A stretch of DNA of 64,000 bases from Virgisporangium aurantiacum (lineage in GTDB: Bacteria; Actinomycetota; Actinomycetes; Mycobacteriales; Micromonosporaceae). The notes below the pieces were generated by a model. It saw only the letters and a program-made list of their open reading frames with translations, ran no database searches and was not told where the DNA came from. Shown here one piece after another: positions 42,568-52,121 of this stretch. How positions within the stretch are numbered: position 1 is the stretch's first letter; each line of letters begins with the position of its first letter. The position numbers and the translations under genes were made by a program. The DNA is taken from the NCBI RefSeq assembly GCF_016863635.1, contig NZ_BOPG01000009.1:62001-126000 (forward strand), read 5' to 3'.

Positions 42568-42669
42568 TTACTTGCCGAGACGGCGACGCTGGACGCGGGT
42601 CTTGCGCAGCAGCTTACGGTGCTTCTTCTTGGCCATACGCTTGCGGCGCTTCTTGACGACCGAGCCCAT
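42568..42669 (-). CDS. Small ribosomal subunit protein bS22 (AURKAIP1/COX24 type)
   Basis: A 33-codon gene, too short for most gene finders, encodes a very basic peptide starting [18 protein letters not shown] and ending in [10 protein letters not shown]. It matches the actinobacterial bS22 protein found in the mycobacterial small ribosomal subunit (Rv0500B). A strong ribosome binding site (AAGGGGAA) precedes ATG 42669. It lies between the HTH gene and the epimerase gene as in M. tuberculosis. Almost every position is conserved in the copy I remember, apart from small substitutions. Confidence 0.95.
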   Translation of the reverse strand: MGSVVKKRRKRMAKKKHRKLLRKTRVQRRRLGK

Positions 42670-42782
42670 ACGAATGTTCCCCTTAACGCGTACGCGCGTA
42701 CTCGCCGGCATCTGACGCCGGGCACGACGAAATAGTTTGCGCGCTCCAGGGTAGCCCGCCTGCCACCGGATAGGGAAACTGG

Positions 42783-43031
42783 TCAGGCTGTTTCGCGGAA
42801 CGCCCCGCGCAGGTACGCGTGCACGGCGTGCTCGGGCACCCGGAACGACCGGCCCACCCGCACGGCGGTGAGGTCGTTCGAGTGGACGAGGCGGTACACC
42901 GTCATCTTCGACACGCGCATCAGTGACGCGACTTCCGCGACGGTCAGGAAGCGGACGTCGCCAAGCCGCTCGTCGTTGCGAGCCTCGGACCTGGATTCGA
43001 TCCGGGCGTCGCCTTGAGGTGCTGCGGTCAT
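42783..43031 (-). CDS. Excisionase/BldC-type helix-turn-helix protein
   Basis: The 82-residue protein has a MerR-like/excisionase HTH domain (about residues 27-76: [43 protein letters not shown]). The N-terminal 25 residues are charged and disordered. It is the counterpart of Rv0500A and resembles the small DNA-binding protein encoded near bldN in Streptomyces. Such proteins bind DNA cooperatively; targets here are not known. It starts the bS22/epimerase/acyltransferase run, 113 bases before bS22. Confidence 0.9.
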   Translation of the reverse strand: MTAAPQGDARIESRSEARNDERLGDVRFLTVAEVASLMRVSKMTVYRLVHSNDLTAVRVGRSFRVPEHAVHAYLRGAFRETA

Positions 43032-43114
43032 GACTCCTCCGTACCCGTCCGTCTACGTACTAGAAAGGTAGCCGGACTGGTGTGACGGGCGCGGCTTTTC
43101 ACCACATTTCGTGT

Positions 43115-44295
43115 CTACTCGGTGCGCAGAGCCACCACGGGATCGAGCCGACCCGCGCGCTGGGCGGGCACCACACCGAAGATGATCCCCACCGCCGCCG
43201 AGACGCCGAACGCCAGCGCCAGCGACCACCAGGTGATCGCCGCCGGGATCGGCGACAGGGCCGACACCAGCAGCGACGTGCCCACACCGAGCGCCATGCC
43301 GATGGTGCCGCCGAGCGAGGTCAGCAGCACGGCTTCCAGCAGGAACTGCGTCCCGATGTCCCGGGGTCTCGCCCCGACGGCCTTGCGCAGACCGATCTCG
43401 CGCGTCCGCTCGCGCACCGACACCAGCATGATGTTCGAGACGCCCACGCCGCCGACCAGCAGCGAGATCCCCGCGATCGCGGCCAGCACGCCGGTGAGGA
43501 TGCCCAGGATGTCGCCGAGCACGCCGAGGATCTGCTCCTGCGTCACCGCGCTGAACTCGGTCTCCGGATGCCGCCGCGAAAGCTCGGTAACGATGCGTTT
43601 GCCCAGGTCGTCGATGGTGTCCCGGTTGGGCGCGCGGATCGCCAGCGCGTCGATGCGCGTGGTGCCGAAGACGCGGTGCGCGGTGGTCAGCGGGATGTGT
43701 ACTTCGTTGTCCCGGTCGACGCCGAGGCTCTGCCCCAGCGGCGCGAACACCGCGATCACCCGGAACCGCACCCCCGCGATGTTGATCTGCTGCCCGACCG
43801 GGTCGCGGTCGCCGTACAGGTTGCGGGCCACCGTCGCGCCCAGCACCGCGACCCGCCGCTGCGTGTCGACGTCGGTGCGGGTGAGGTAGCTACCGCGGGC
43901 CACATCCCGGACAAAGACATTGGTGGACGTCTCCAGCGTGCCCAGCACACTCGTGAACATGTCCCTGGTGCCGGCCCGGACGGTCTCGCCGGACGCGACG
44001 CTCGCCGCCACCCGGTTCCGGTCGCCGACGATGCGGGTGACCGCCTCGACGTCGGACATGCCGAGGCGGGAGACGGCCGGCGCCGCGCCGAACTCGACCC
44101 GGCCCGGCACCACCACCAGCAGGTTGGATCCGAGGCCCTCGACCTGCTGCTCGACCTTCCGCTTGGTGCCGGTGCCGATCGCCACCAGGATCACCACCGC
44201 CGCGACGCCGATGATCACGCCGAGCATGGTCAGGCCGCTGCGCAGCCGGTTCGCCCGCAGCGCGCCCAGGGCCACCCGCCACGCCTCGCCGACCC

Positions 44296-44299
<4 letters not shown>
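43115..44299 (-). CDS. MacB/FtsX-type ABC transporter permease
   Basis: This 394-residue permease has four membrane helices typical of the MacB/FtsX fold: one at the N-terminus (about 20-42, LTMLGVIIGVAAVVILVAI), a large exported domain (about 45-270), and three helices at about 275-300, 320-350 and 365-385. The motif SVRERTREIGLRKAVGARPRDIGTQFLLEA in the coupling region is characteristic. It would export a peptide, macrolide-like or lipid substrate with the ATPase and adaptor encoded upstream. Overlaps with the ATPase gene by 4 bases show a single operon. Confidence 0.93.
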
Positions 44300-44981
<682 letters not shown>

Positions 44982-44985
<4 letters not shown>

Positions 44986-46334
44986 AGTTTCTGGCCGGCC
45001 CGCACCTGGTCGGCGCCGCGCACCACGACGCGGTCGCCCTCGTTCACCCCGTCGGTGATCTGCACCAGGTCGGTACCCGCCACGCCGACGGTCACCGGCA
45101 TCCGCTCGGCCTTGCCGTTGCGCACCACCCACACCTGGTCGCGCCCGTCGGCGTTGAACACCGACGCCGCCGGCACCACCACGACGTCGTCGGCCGACCG
45201 CACCGACAGGTGGGACACCGCGCTCATCCCCGGACGCGGTGCCGGCGCCGCCCGCCCGTCGGCGAACGTGCCGGCGCCCAGCGCCAGGCGCGCCCGGTAC
45301 GACACCCCGCCCTGCGCCGACGCGCTGGGCAGCAGGTCGACCGAGCGCACCGTCGCCTCGTACCGCGCGCCCGGCGCGGCGTCGAGTTCGACGGTGGCCT
45401 TGATGCCGGGCGTGACCAGCAGCACGTCGGTCTCGTCGACCTCGGCGAGCAGGCCCGGCCCGGTGAGGTCGACCACGGTGAGGATCGTGGTACCGGCGCT
45501 CACCCGGGTGCCGACGGCGGGCGCCGGGTCGATTCCGGGACCGGTGGCGGCGGCCTGCGGAGCCGCGCCGGCCGCCGCACCGGCCGCGCCGAGCGCCGCC
45601 GCGTTGCCGCCGAGCAGATCGGTGATCGACGGTCCGGCCGTGGTGGCCGGGCCACCCAACTGGACGACGCCGGCCACCGGCGCCCGCAGCGTCAGCGCGT
45701 CGACCGTCGACTTCGCCAGGTCGTAGGCGGCCTTGGCCTGGGTGCGCTGGGCGGCGGTCAACGCGTTCATCGCCTGGCTGACGCTGGCGAGCCCGCGTTG
45801 CACCGACGTGATCAGGGCCCGGGCCGAGGCGGACGACTCCTTGTAGGCCGCCTCGGCGGCGTCGACCTGCGTGAGCAGCGCGGTGCGCGTCCCCGGATCG
45901 GTGATCTTGTTCGCGGCCTCGCGCGCCTGCGCGAAGGCCGCGGCGGCCGCCTGATCGGTGCGGCCCTGCGCGGCCGACAGATCCTTGACCCCGCCCACCG
46001 AGGAACCGCCGCGGCTCAAGGCATTCAGGGCCTCCTCCGCCGTCGCGAGCTGCTGCTGCGCCTTCGGCGAATCGATGACCGCGAGCACCTGGCCGGGCGC
46101 GACCGTGGCACCGGGCTCGACGGCGAGCAGGCCCAGCGTGCCTTCGGCCGGTGAGCTGAGGGTGGCGACCGCGCGGGCGGTGACCGTGGCCGGGGCGTCG
46201 ACGACCTCCGTGACGTCGGCGCGGCCGGCGGTGCCGAGGCCGACGTCGTCGGAGTCGTCGGAACAGGACGCGGCCGTGACCAGCACCGCCGCGATCACGA
46301 GGAAGGCGGCCACGACCGAGGGAGGACGTCGCAC
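44982..46334 (-). CDS. Efflux adaptor (HlyD/MacA family) lipoprotein
   Basis: The 450-residue membrane-fusion-type adaptor is encoded first in the exporter operon. A lipoprotein-like signal is present (VLVTAASCSDDS, lipid Cys about residue 24). A biotinyl-lipoyl-like half motif follows (GTLGLLAVEPGATVAPGQVLAVID), then a long helical hairpin (about 95-215), a second half motif (LTLRAPVAGVVQL) with a Gly/Ala-rich insertion, and beta-barrel domains ending in a VRAGQKL end. Gram-positive adaptors of this kind extend from the membrane to help the permease. It lies 36 bases behind the metallopeptidase gene, possibly in the same unit. Confidence 0.9.
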
Positions 46335-46370
46335 CCCGCGAATGGTAGTGCGCCGTACCTGAGAAGAACT

Positions 46371-47618
46371 TCAGCCGACGACGGATCGGACGTATCGATC
46401 GCAGTCCGCGGCGGCGTCCGCCCACGGCACCCCGAACGTCTCCGGTGCGGCCTGCTCCGCCGGTCGTCCGTCCCGCGCCACGGCGGCGAAGAACGCGAGC
46501 AGTTTGTCCTCGCCGAACCGCTCGGAGAGCCGGCGCACCGCGAAGTACGCGACCCCGTACCGGCCGGTGGCGTCGCCGACGCTCGCCGTCTCGGCCGGCG
46601 CGGCCAGCGCCGCGGTGCCGGGCCACTTGCCGCTGCCGACGTACGCGCGGGTGCCGCCCAGCCACGGGTAGGTGCCGGTCGGCTTGCCCACGTGCGTCAC
46701 GTACTCGGCCATGCCCTCGACGAGCAGCCAACTGTCGGTGTAGTTGCGGCGGACCCCGGCCAGCGTGCTCACGTGCGAGAACTCGTGGGTCAACGTGTTG
46801 AGCGCCTCGCCGCCGTCGATGCGGGCGGCATTGAGCACGATCTCGGTGTGCTGGGGCGTGATCGGCATGGCGTACCCGGCGGCCCACGCCGGCTGCTTGA
46901 CGCCGTACCAGGTCGACCACTCGTCGGCACCGGCCAGGTAGACCACGTAGCGCGAGGGTGGCGGGCGCCAGCGTGCGTAGCGGTCGGCCTTTTCGGCGGC
47001 CTTCTCGGCCGCCTGCAGCGTCGCCTGAAGACGGGACGCGTACCGCGGCGACGCCGCCACGACCACCCGGTTGCCGATCGCGGCCTGAAGCTCGCTGACC
47101 TCCCACGGCCGCGGTCCGTAGCGGGTGGACCTCCCCCACTCGGCCAGATGGGCGCCTTCCCCGTTCACCGTCCAGAGCGTCGGGACGAGCACCGGAGCCG
47201 CGCCGCACCCCGGCGCGCCCGCGCAGAACGTCAGCTCGACGGTGACCCGCCAGCCACCGGCCTCCGGCTTCGGCGGCCCGTCCAGGTGCGCCGCGAAGTC
47301 GGTCGCCCGGACCGCGCGCAGCGCCTCGAACCGGCGCCGCATCGCCTCCTGCAACGGCTGCTCGACGGGCGTGAGGAACGCGGTGGCGTCGCCGCGGTTC
47401 ACGGCCGCGACCTGCACGCCGGTCGCGGCGGTGATGGCCTCGGTGGCCCGCGCGGCGGCCGGGTCGGAGTCACCGTCCGGTGCGGCCGCCCCCGCGGCGG
47501 CCGGAATCCCGGCGGCCCGCCCGGCGGGTCCGAACCTGCCGGTCGCGACGGCCGCCGGTCCGCCCAGCAACACGAGCGCCGCACCGACGGCCAGGGCCGA
47601 CCGGATCCGTAAATTCAC
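46371..47618 (-). CDS. Secreted gluzincin-type metallopeptidase-like protein
   Basis: The 415-residue protein has a signal peptide (residues 1-28, ALVLLGGPAAVATG), an N-terminal domain of about 150 residues and a C-terminal peptidase-like domain. The zinc motif HEFSH (in LTHEFSHVSTLAG, about residue 292) and the downstream ligand Glu (LLVEGMAEYV, about 316) are in the order of gluzincins (peptidase MA/M1-like). It is probably a surface protease; the target is unknown. It precedes the MacAB-like exporter genes on the same strand, so a processing role for an exported substrate is conceivable but is inference. Confidence 0.82.
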   Translation of the reverse strand: MNLRIRSALAVGAALVLLGGPAAVATGRFGPAGRAAGIPAAAGAAAPDGDSDPAAARATEAITAATGVQVAAVNRGDATAFLTPVEQPLQEAMRRRFEALRAVRATDFAAHLDGPPKPEAGGWRVTVELTFCAGAPGCGAAPVLVPTLWTVNGEGAHLAEWGRSTRYGPRPWEVSELQAAIGNRVVVAASPRYASRLQATLQAAEKAAEKADRYARWRPPPSRYVVYLAGADEWSTWYGVKQPAWAAGYAMPITPQHTEIVLNAARIDGGEALNTLTHEFSHVSTLAGVRRNYTDSWLLVEGMAEYVTHVGKPTGTYPWLGGTRAYVGSGKWPGTAALAAPAETASVGDATGRYGVAYFAVRRLSERFGEDKLLAFFAAVARDGRPAEQAAPETFGVPWADAAADCDRYVRSVVG

Positions 47619-47654
47619 ACCCCTGGGTACGCGGGACTTTTACGGACGGATCCC

Positions 47655-48575
47655 TCAGCCGCGAGACAGAAGCGCCCGGACGAAGAACGCGCTGTTCGCC
47701 GGGCGCTCGGCCATCCGACGCATCATGTAGCCGTACCATTCGGTGCCGTACGGAAGGTAGACCCGCACCGTGTACCCGAGCCCGGCCAGCCGGAGCTGCT
47801 CGTCGGGCCGCACGCCGTGCAGCAACTGGAACTCGAACTCGTCGGGGCTGCGGTCGAACCAGCGGGCCCGGTCCTCACCGATCGCGATCAGGCGCGGGTC
47901 GTGGGTGGCGACCATCGGGTAGCCGGTGCCACCCATCAGCGCGTTCAGGCACCGCACGTACGACTTGTCGACCTCCAGCCGGGTCTGGAACGCCACCGAC
48001 TCGGGCTCCCGGTAGGCGCCCTTGCACAGGCGCACCCGCAGGCCGTCGACGGCCAGGTCGCGGCAGTCGGCCTCGGACCGGCGCAGGTACGCCTGCACCG
48101 CCACTCCCACCGTCGGGAAGTCGACCCGCAGCTTGTGCAGGATCTCCAGGGTGGAGTCGGTGGTGGTGTGGTCCTCCATGTCGAGGGTCACCGTGGTGCC
48201 GGCCTCGCTGGCCCGGGCGCAGATGCTGCGGGCGTGCTCGTATGCCTGCTTGTCGTCGAAGACCTGGCCGAGCGCCGAGAGCTTGACGCTCACCTCGGCG
48301 GCCGGGGTCAGTTCGGCGGCGTGCAACGCGTCGAGCAGGGTCAGGTACTCGTTCGCGGTGGCCTCGGCCTGCGCCGGGTTGGTGGTGTCCTCACCGAGGT
48401 GGTCGATGGTCACGGCGAGGCCGTTGTCGACCAGTTCGCGACTGCACCGCAACGCGTCGTCCGACCCCGTGCCGGCGATGAAGCGACGCACCACATTCCG
48501 GCTGACCGGGGCACTTTCGACGAGCCGCTCGACCCGGTGGGAGCCGGCGGCGGCAAGAATCACCTTGCGCAGCAT
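47655..48575 (-). CDS. Proline dehydrogenase
   Basis: The 306-residue monofunctional proline dehydrogenase (PutB type) oxidises proline to pyrroline-5-carboxylate using FAD. Family motifs are VSVKLSALG, TLDMEDHTTTDS, GVAVQAYLRR, RLCKGAYREP and the C-terminal YLPYGTEWYGYMMRRMAERPAN with the proline-binding Arg pair. ATG 48575 starts MLRKVILAAAG, and the upstream frame is shadow. No P5C dehydrogenase gene is adjacent. At this place in M. tuberculosis one finds proC, so the locus has a proline enzyme in both but of opposite direction. Confidence 0.94.
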   Translation of the reverse strand: MLRKVILAAAGSHRVERLVESAPVSRNVVRRFIAGTGSDDALRCSRELVDNGLAVTIDHLGEDTTNPAQAEATANEYLTLLDALHAAELTPAAEVSVKLSALGQVFDDKQAYEHARSICARASEAGTTVTLDMEDHTTTDSTLEILHKLRVDFPTVGVAVQAYLRRSEADCRDLAVDGLRVRLCKGAYREPESVAFQTRLEVDKSYVRCLNALMGGTGYPMVATHDPRLIAIGEDRARWFDRSPDEFEFQLLHGVRPDEQLRLAGLGYTVRVYLPYGTEWYGYMMRRMAERPANSAFFVRALLSRG

Positions 48576-48647
48576 GCCCGGAGCGTACCTGCCTGCTAAC
48601 TCGCGAGCGCGTTTAGCTGGTGTTACACGTCGGTAAGGGACACTTGG

Positions 48648-48666
48648 TTGCGTATCGCTTACGCAA
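48648..48666. promoter_or_regulatory. Palindrome in front of the CGNR gene
   Basis: TTGCGTATCGCTTACGCAA is a perfect 7-bp inverted repeat with a 5-base centre, located 24 bases before the preferred GTG start of the CGNR-type protein. It could be an operator, perhaps for that protein itself. If the ATG at 48666 were the start, the palindrome would run into it. Confidence 0.5.
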
Positions 48667-48689
48667 TGAATAGTGGTTACCGTTGGCGC

Positions 48690-49223
48690 GTGAACTTCGA
48701 GGCTTACGCCCACACTGCGGTCAACCTGGTGAATGCGCCATTGACCGATATGGCGGACATGGTGGCGATGTTCGGCCCGGAGAGCTGGGAGGCCAAGGAG
48801 GCCACCGAGCGCGACCTCCACTCCCTGCGGCGGGCCCGCAAGCGGCTGCGCGAGGTGTTCGAGCACGGCTCCGCCGGGCGCGACGCCGACGCCGTCGCCG
48901 AGCTCAACACCCTCCTCGTGTCGTTCCCAGTGCAGCCCCGCATCTCCGGGCACGACACCGCCGACTGGCACATGCACGTCACCGGGCGGGGCGCCTCGGT
49001 GAGTGCCGAGTACGTGGCCGGCGGCGTCTGGGGGCTGGCCGTGTGGCTGTGCGAGTTCGGCAGCGCCCGGTTCGGCGTCTGCGCCGACGAGCGGTGCGGC
49101 AACGTGTACCTGGACACGTCGTCGAACAACTGCCGGCGGTTCTGCTCCGAGCGCTGCGCGACGCGGTCGCACGTCGCCGCACACCGCGCGCGCAAGAAGG
49201 CGCTCGCGATGGTCGACGCTTAG
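48690..49223 (+). CDS. CGNR zinc-finger / ABATE domain regulator
   Basis: The protein (177 residues) has an ABATE-type stress domain (about 1-125, FEAYAHTAVNLVNAPL) and a C-terminal CGNR zinc finger (VCADERCGNVYLDTSSNNCRRFCSERCATR with four Cys). These proteins are putative transcription regulators. GTG 48690 is preferred because the family starts just before the AYA-x3-VNLVN stretch; ATG 48666 would add 8 residues and overlap a palindrome. Neither start has a good ribosome binding site. It is divergent from proline dehydrogenase, separated by 114 bases. Confidence 0.88.
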   Translation: MNFEAYAHTAVNLVNAPLTDMADMVAMFGPESWEAKEATERDLHSLRRARKRLREVFEHGSAGRDADAVAELNTLLVSFPVQPRISGHDTADWHMHVTGRGASVSAEYVAGGVWGLAVWLCEFGSARFGVCADERCGNVYLDTSSNNCRRFCSERCATRSHVAAHRARKKALAMVDA

Positions 49224-49229
49224 CCGGCC

Positions 49230-50030
49230 TTAAGCGGTGACGGTCGTGCCCAGGTGCGTTCGCGCGAACCGGAGGGCCTCGGCCAGGTCGGCCTCGCGTT
49301 CGCCACGGCTGGCGGCCTTGCGCGTCGCGACCTCGACCGCCACCGAGCCGGTGAAGCCCCGGCCCGCCAGCGACGACAGCAGCGGGCCGCACGGCTGCGT
49401 GCCGCGACCGGGCACCAGGTGCTCGTCGCGGCCCTCGCCGGTGCCGTCGCCGAGGTGCACGTGGGCGAGCCCGCCGGCCATCCGGTCGGCCATGTCGATC
49501 GAGTCGCCGCGGGCGGCGGCGCAGTGCGACAGGTCGAGCGTGTAGTGCTCGAACCCGGCGACCGTCGGATCCCACCCGGGCGCGTACGGCACGATCTGCC
49601 GCTTGCCGACCCGAACCGGGTACATGTTCTCGATGGCGAACTTCACGCTCGGGTGCGCCTCGCGCAGCCGGGCGAGGCCGGCGGTGAAGTCGCGGGCGTA
49701 CTCGCGCTGCCAGGCGAACGGCGGGTGCACGACCACGACCGGCGCGCCGAGCGTCTCGGCGAGTTCGGCGCTGCGACGCAACCGCTCGTAGGGGTTCGGG
49801 CTCCACACCCGCTGGGTCACCAGCAGGCACGGCGCGTGAATCGACAGGATCGGCATGCGGTAGTGGTCGGAGAGACCGCGCAGCGCCCCGGCGTCCTGAC
49901 TCACCCGGTCGGTCCAGACCATGATTTCGAGCCCGTCGTAGCCCAGGCCCGCGGCCAGCTCGAAGGCCGCCGCCGTTGGCTCGGGAAAGACCGACGAGCT
50001 CGACAGGAGAACGGGCACCCGGGACTTCAC
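49230..50030 (-). CDS. Sugar phosphate isomerase/epimerase-like TIM barrel
   Basis: The 266-residue protein is a xylose-isomerase-like TIM barrel of the AP-endonuclease-2/sugar isomerase family. It contains [64 protein letters not shown] and [19 protein letters not shown], which provide His/Glu/Asp metal ligands in the usual order. It is the Rv0498 counterpart, placed next to ppx as in mycobacteria. The substrate is unknown. It converges on the CGNR gene with 6 bases between stops. Confidence 0.88.
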   Translation of the reverse strand: MKSRVPVLLSSSSVFPEPTAAAFELAAGLGYDGLEIMVWTDRVSQDAGALRGLSDHYRMPILSIHAPCLLVTQRVWSPNPYERLRRSAELAETLGAPVVVVHPPFAWQREYARDFTAGLARLREAHPSVKFAIENMYPVRVGKRQIVPYAPGWDPTVAGFEHYTLDLSHCAAARGDSIDMADRMAGGLAHVHLGDGTGEGRDEHLVPGRGTQPCGPLLSSLAGRGFTGSVAVEVATRKAASRGEREADLAEALRFARTHLGTTVTA

Positions 50031-50065
50031 AGGCCAAGCCTACAGACCGCGACCTGAACGGCCCC

Positions 50066-51010
50066 TCAAGCCGATTCGAGAACGTCCAACCGGCGCAGGA
50101 TCACGCCTTCCCGGAGCGCCCACGGGCACAGGTCGATCTCGTCGATGTCGAGCTGGCGCATGGCCGATTCGGCGACCACCGCGCCGGCCAGGATCTGGTG
50201 TGCCCGGCCGGCGCTGACCCCCTCCATCGCCGCCAGCTTGCTGGCCGGGATGTGCCGGATGAACGAGAGCACCTGGGCCAGCGCTCGTCGGGTCATCGTG
50301 CGGCGGACCCGCGGACCGGCCGCCGACGGGGCACCGCCGGCCAGCCGCACCAGCGTCCGGAACGTCTTGGACGTGCACACCGGCCGGTCGAAACCGGCGT
50401 CGTTGAGCTTCGAGGCGACCGCGGCGATGCGCTTGTCGACGTGCTCGACGAGCGCCTCCACCCGCTCGGGGTCGGGCGCCTCGTCGTCCATCCGGGACAC
50501 CTTCACCCGTTCCCGGGTGAGGCGGCCGGCGCCCAGCGGCAGCGACATCGCGAGGTCGGGTTCCTCGTTGATGCCGCCGGCGATCTCCAGCGATCCGCCA
50601 CCGATGTCGAGGACGAGCAGCCGCCCGGCCGACCAGCCGAACCACCGCCGCACGGCGAGGAACGTCATGATCGCCTCGGCCTCGCCGGACAGGACCTGCA
50701 GCTCGACGCCGGTCTCCGCGCGGACCCGGCGCAGCACCTCGGCCGAGTTCGACGCGTCGCGCACCGCCGAGGTCGCGAACGCCAGCAGGTCTTCGGTCTT
50801 GTAGTTCTCGGCCGCGTCGCGGGCCTTCGCCGCGGCCTCGCACAGCGCGTCGGCGCCCGATCTGGTCAGTTCTCCATCGGACCCGATGCGCTCGGCCAGC
50901 CGCAACTCGGCCTTCTCCGAATACGCGGGCCACGGATGCGCGCCGTGGTGCGCGTCGACCACGAGCAGATGCACCGTATTCGAGCCGACATCCAGGACCC
51001 CGAGACGCAT
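50066..51010 (-). CDS. Ppx/GppA phosphatase family protein
   Basis: This 314-residue protein is an actin-fold exopolyphosphatase/guanosine pentaphosphatase. It begins MRLGVLDVGSNTVHLLVVD (phosphate 1 loop), continues with ATSAVRDASNS, the motif VLDIGGGSLEIAGG and a final HQILAGAVVAESAM. It is shorter than E. coli Ppx and lacks the C-terminal HD domain, as in the Rv0496-type protein which acts on short-chain polyphosphate. It lies 35 bases upstream of the TIM-barrel gene on the same strand and is divergent from the Cys-rich gene. The link with SenX3-RegX3 fits phosphate metabolism. Confidence 0.92.
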   Translation of the reverse strand: MRLGVLDVGSNTVHLLVVDAHHGAHPWPAYSEKAELRLAERIGSDGELTRSGADALCEAAAKARDAAENYKTEDLLAFATSAVRDASNSAEVLRRVRAETGVELQVLSGEAEAIMTFLAVRRWFGWSAGRLLVLDIGGGSLEIAGGINEEPDLAMSLPLGAGRLTRERVKVSRMDDEAPDPERVEALVEHVDKRIAAVASKLNDAGFDRPVCTSKTFRTLVRLAGGAPSAAGPRVRRTMTRRALAQVLSFIRHIPASKLAAMEGVSAGRAHQILAGAVVAESAMRQLDIDEIDLCPWALREGVILRRLDVLESA

Positions 51011-51054
51011 ACGCCTAACGTAATCGCGAGCGGGTGTGGACGTACGCTGTGGCG

Positions 51055-51879
51055 ATGGAAATCTCCGTCTCGGTGGACGACCCCGACGACCCGCGCAGTC
51101 TCGAGGTCGACCTGGACTTTCCCCGGGAGTGGCTGGAGTTCACCGATCCGGCCAACGAGAACCACGTGATCCGTGCGGACCTCACGTGGCTGCTGTCGCG
51201 GTGGACGTGCATCTTCGCCCGCGGCTGCCACGGCATCGTCCCGGGCAAGGCCGCGAACGGCTGCTGCTCGCACGGGGCGTTCTTCACCGACGGAGACGAC
51301 GAGAAGCGGGTCAAGAAGGCGGTCAAGCGGCTCACCCCGCTCACCTGGCAGCACTACCGTCGCGGGTTCAGCAACTGGACCGAGATGGACACGATCGACG
51401 GCGAGACCCCCGCCCGGCGCACCGCGACGCAGGGCTCCAACGGCCCGTGCGTGTTCCACAACGACGCGACGTTCCCCGGCGGCGGCGGGTGCGCGCTGCA
51501 CGGGCAGGCCCTGCGCGACGGCGTCCACCCGCTGGAGTACAAGCCCGACGTGTGCTGGCAGCTGCCCATCCGGCGCGATCAGGACTGGTCGAAGCGCGCC
51601 GACGGGTCACAGATCCTGCTCACCACGCTCAGTGAGTTCGACCGGCGGGGCTGGGGCGAAGGCGGCCACGACCTGCACTGGTGGTGCACGTCGTCACCGG
51701 AGGCGCACGTCGGCTCGAAGCACCTGTACCTGGAGTACGAGCCCGAGCTCACCGCGCTGATCGGCAAGCCCGCGTTCTCGAAGCTCGCCGAACTCTGCGC
51801 GAAGCGGGCCGAACTGGGCCTGGTGGCACCGCACCCGGCGTCACCGCCGCAGCAGCTGAAACTCAGGCCCCGCGCTTGA
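51055..51879 (+). CDS. Rv0495c-like cysteine-rich conserved protein
   Basis: The 274-residue protein of unknown function corresponds to Rv0495c. It is soluble and carries several conserved Cys and His: RWTCIFARGCHGIV, NGCCSHGAFF, GPCVFHNDATF, GGCALHGQAL, PDVCWQLPI and HWWCTSS. The spacing suggests a metal or iron-sulfur site, and the pattern resembles YkgJ-type Cys clusters. In mycobacteria it is located beside ppx and regX3 as here. ATG 51055 is divergent from ppx. The last 17 bases overlap the small convergent ORF. Confidence 0.88.
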   Translation: MEISVSVDDPDDPRSLEVDLDFPREWLEFTDPANENHVIRADLTWLLSRWTCIFARGCHGIVPGKAANGCCSHGAFFTDGDDEKRVKKAVKRLTPLTWQHYRRGFSNWTEMDTIDGETPARRTATQGSNGPCVFHNDATFPGGGGCALHGQALRDGVHPLEYKPDVCWQLPIRRDQDWSKRADGSQILLTTLSEFDRRGWGEGGHDLHWWCTSSPEAHVGSKHLYLEYEPELTALIGKPAFSKLAELCAKRAELGLVAPHPASPPQQLKLRPRA

Positions 51880-52000
51880 TGGCGGCCAGCCGCCGGTAAA
51901 TTCTGTCGATGGACAGGCCGATCATCGCGCCACCAGCTGCTACCAGCGCCGACACGGTGTCGGCGGTGGTCCAGTAGAAGTTGCCGAAGTCGAAGTCCAT
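51863..52000 (-). CDS. 45-residue membrane peptide
   Basis: A short ORF (46 codons with stop) starts MDFDFGNFYWTTADTVS and contains one hydrophobic helix (about residues 13-33, SALVAAGGAMIGLSI) followed by a basic end (DRIYRRLAAIKRGA). The acidic N-terminus, single helix and basic C-terminus make a plausible type I orientation with the C-terminus inside. GGGGA lies 5 bases before ATG 52000. It is located at the end of the regX3-side intergenic region, convergent with the Rv0495c-like gene (17-base overlap). I know no function. Confidence 0.7.
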   Translation of the reverse strand: MDFDFGNFYWTTADTVSALVAAGGAMIGLSIDRIYRRLAAIKRGA

Positions 52001-52121
52001 GCCGTCCCCATCGCTCGGTTGGCCTTGGTCAAAGAGACCCAGAGGCTACCTTCACCGGTCGGGCGGCATCCCGACAATCAGACTTTCGGCCCAAAAGGAC
52101 GAACCGTCAGGTGTTGGCGAT

